A DNA stretch of 64,000 nt from an uncultured Bacteroidales bacterium (GTDB lineage: Bacteria; Bacteroidota; Bacteroidia; Bacteroidales; UBA932). Made by a program: the position numbers and the translations under genes. This document shows positions 63,870-64,000 of the stretch, in pieces; the stretch's first letter is position 1, and every line of letters starts with the position of its first letter. The DNA lies in NCBI GenBank assembly GCA_934725575.1, contig CAKVCK010000011.1, forward strand, positions 52,069-116,068, written 5' to 3'. The notes below the pieces were generated by a model that saw only the letters and a program-made list of their open reading frames with translations, was not told the DNA's origin and made no database searches.

Positions 63870-64000
63870 CTGAGTTTTTCAATTTCTTGTACCCCAAAGT
63901 CTTAAATATTTGAAAATAAACTCCAAAACTGTTGCGTATGTCAATATTTATGGGTATATTTATATCTGTTAATATGATTATGACATGGCACTCGGAAGAC
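63870..64000 (+). mobile_element. Second IS1634-type copy, inverted, running off the window
   Basis: Starts CTGAGTTTTTCAATTTCTTG and matches the reversed upstream end of the copy at 59885-61824 with about 85-90% identity. Confidence 0.85.
63985..64000 (+). CDS. Transposase start, partial
   Basis: ATGGCACTCGGAAGAC encodes MALGR, the same start as the transposase at 61710; the rest lies outside the window. Confidence 0.75.

Noticed and set aside
61900..63900. Composite transposon with intact ends
   Set aside because: Only one full IS copy is in the window and flanks show no target duplication, so mobility as a unit cannot be claimed.

Overview
The window looks like a chromosomal segment of a Bacteroidota bacterium, most likely Bacteroidales and possibly an uncultured gut lineage. 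Four things point there: genes are preceded by the Bacteroidota -7 promoter box TAnnTTTG (sometimes with a TTTG -33 box about 19 bases upstream) and not by Shine-Dalgarno sequences; there are many Sec or lipoprotein signals of Bacteroidales type; DUF4831 and Fn3-type surface lipoproteins occur; and the gene content is typical of the phylum (rpsF-rpsR-rplI, obgE, tgt-lptG, C1 peptidase, rubrerythrin). The assignment below phylum level is inference.

Positions 1-48000 are mostly core chromosome. In order: a partial helix-hairpin-helix protein; a fused hypoxanthine phosphoribosyltransferase/adenylate kinase; GH3 glucosidase plus YhcH protein; GH2 beta-galactosidase and a metallophosphoesterase with a PQQ-type propeller; tRNA-Cys; an RlmI-type methyltransferase/exonuclease/lipoprotein overlapping cluster; an aminotransferase and glycerate kinase; phosphatidylserine synthase, C1 peptidase and rubrerythrin; a 1.1 kb gene-free stretch with a regular hairpin array; the ribosomal operon rpsF-rpsR-rplI behind a candidate S6:S18 leader; pepD, DUF4831 and lysophospholipid acyltransferase; a three-gene surface lipoprotein operon; a truncated second copy of the acyltransferase; obgE-PAP2; murF, dut, uracil permease, lptG, tgt; a nucleoside transporter; ssb; an SRP RNA gene; rfbB, pdxA, rnhA.

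Positions 48000-64000 are accessory. A HipBA toxin-antitoxin pair is followed by a decayed polysaccharide-biosynthesis locus (fragments of sugar transferase, two DegT aminotransferases, intact WbuC cupin) filled with conflict and defence genes: a DarTG pair whose toxin is frameshifted at its catalytic region, a broken ATPase plus PD-(D/E)XK-like operon, and an intact ATPase plus DUF4276 (TOPRIM-like) operon. A 1.07 kb internally deleted copy of that intact operon lies 6 kb away in the same orientation. The right end is mobile DNA: an IS21-type istA cut by an IS1634/IS4-type element, and a second inverted copy of that element starting at the window end, with a truncated GHKL ATPase, a DUF4143 ATPase and an IS66 remnant between them.

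Two genome-wide signals stand out. The hexamer GAATAT (either strand) occurs about 190 times by hand count, roughly six to seven times expectation, in core genes and spacers but close to background in the IS region. A second, dispersed repeat with the core CTTCGACAGGCTC occurs about ten times, including in frame inside rlmI-like and murF genes.
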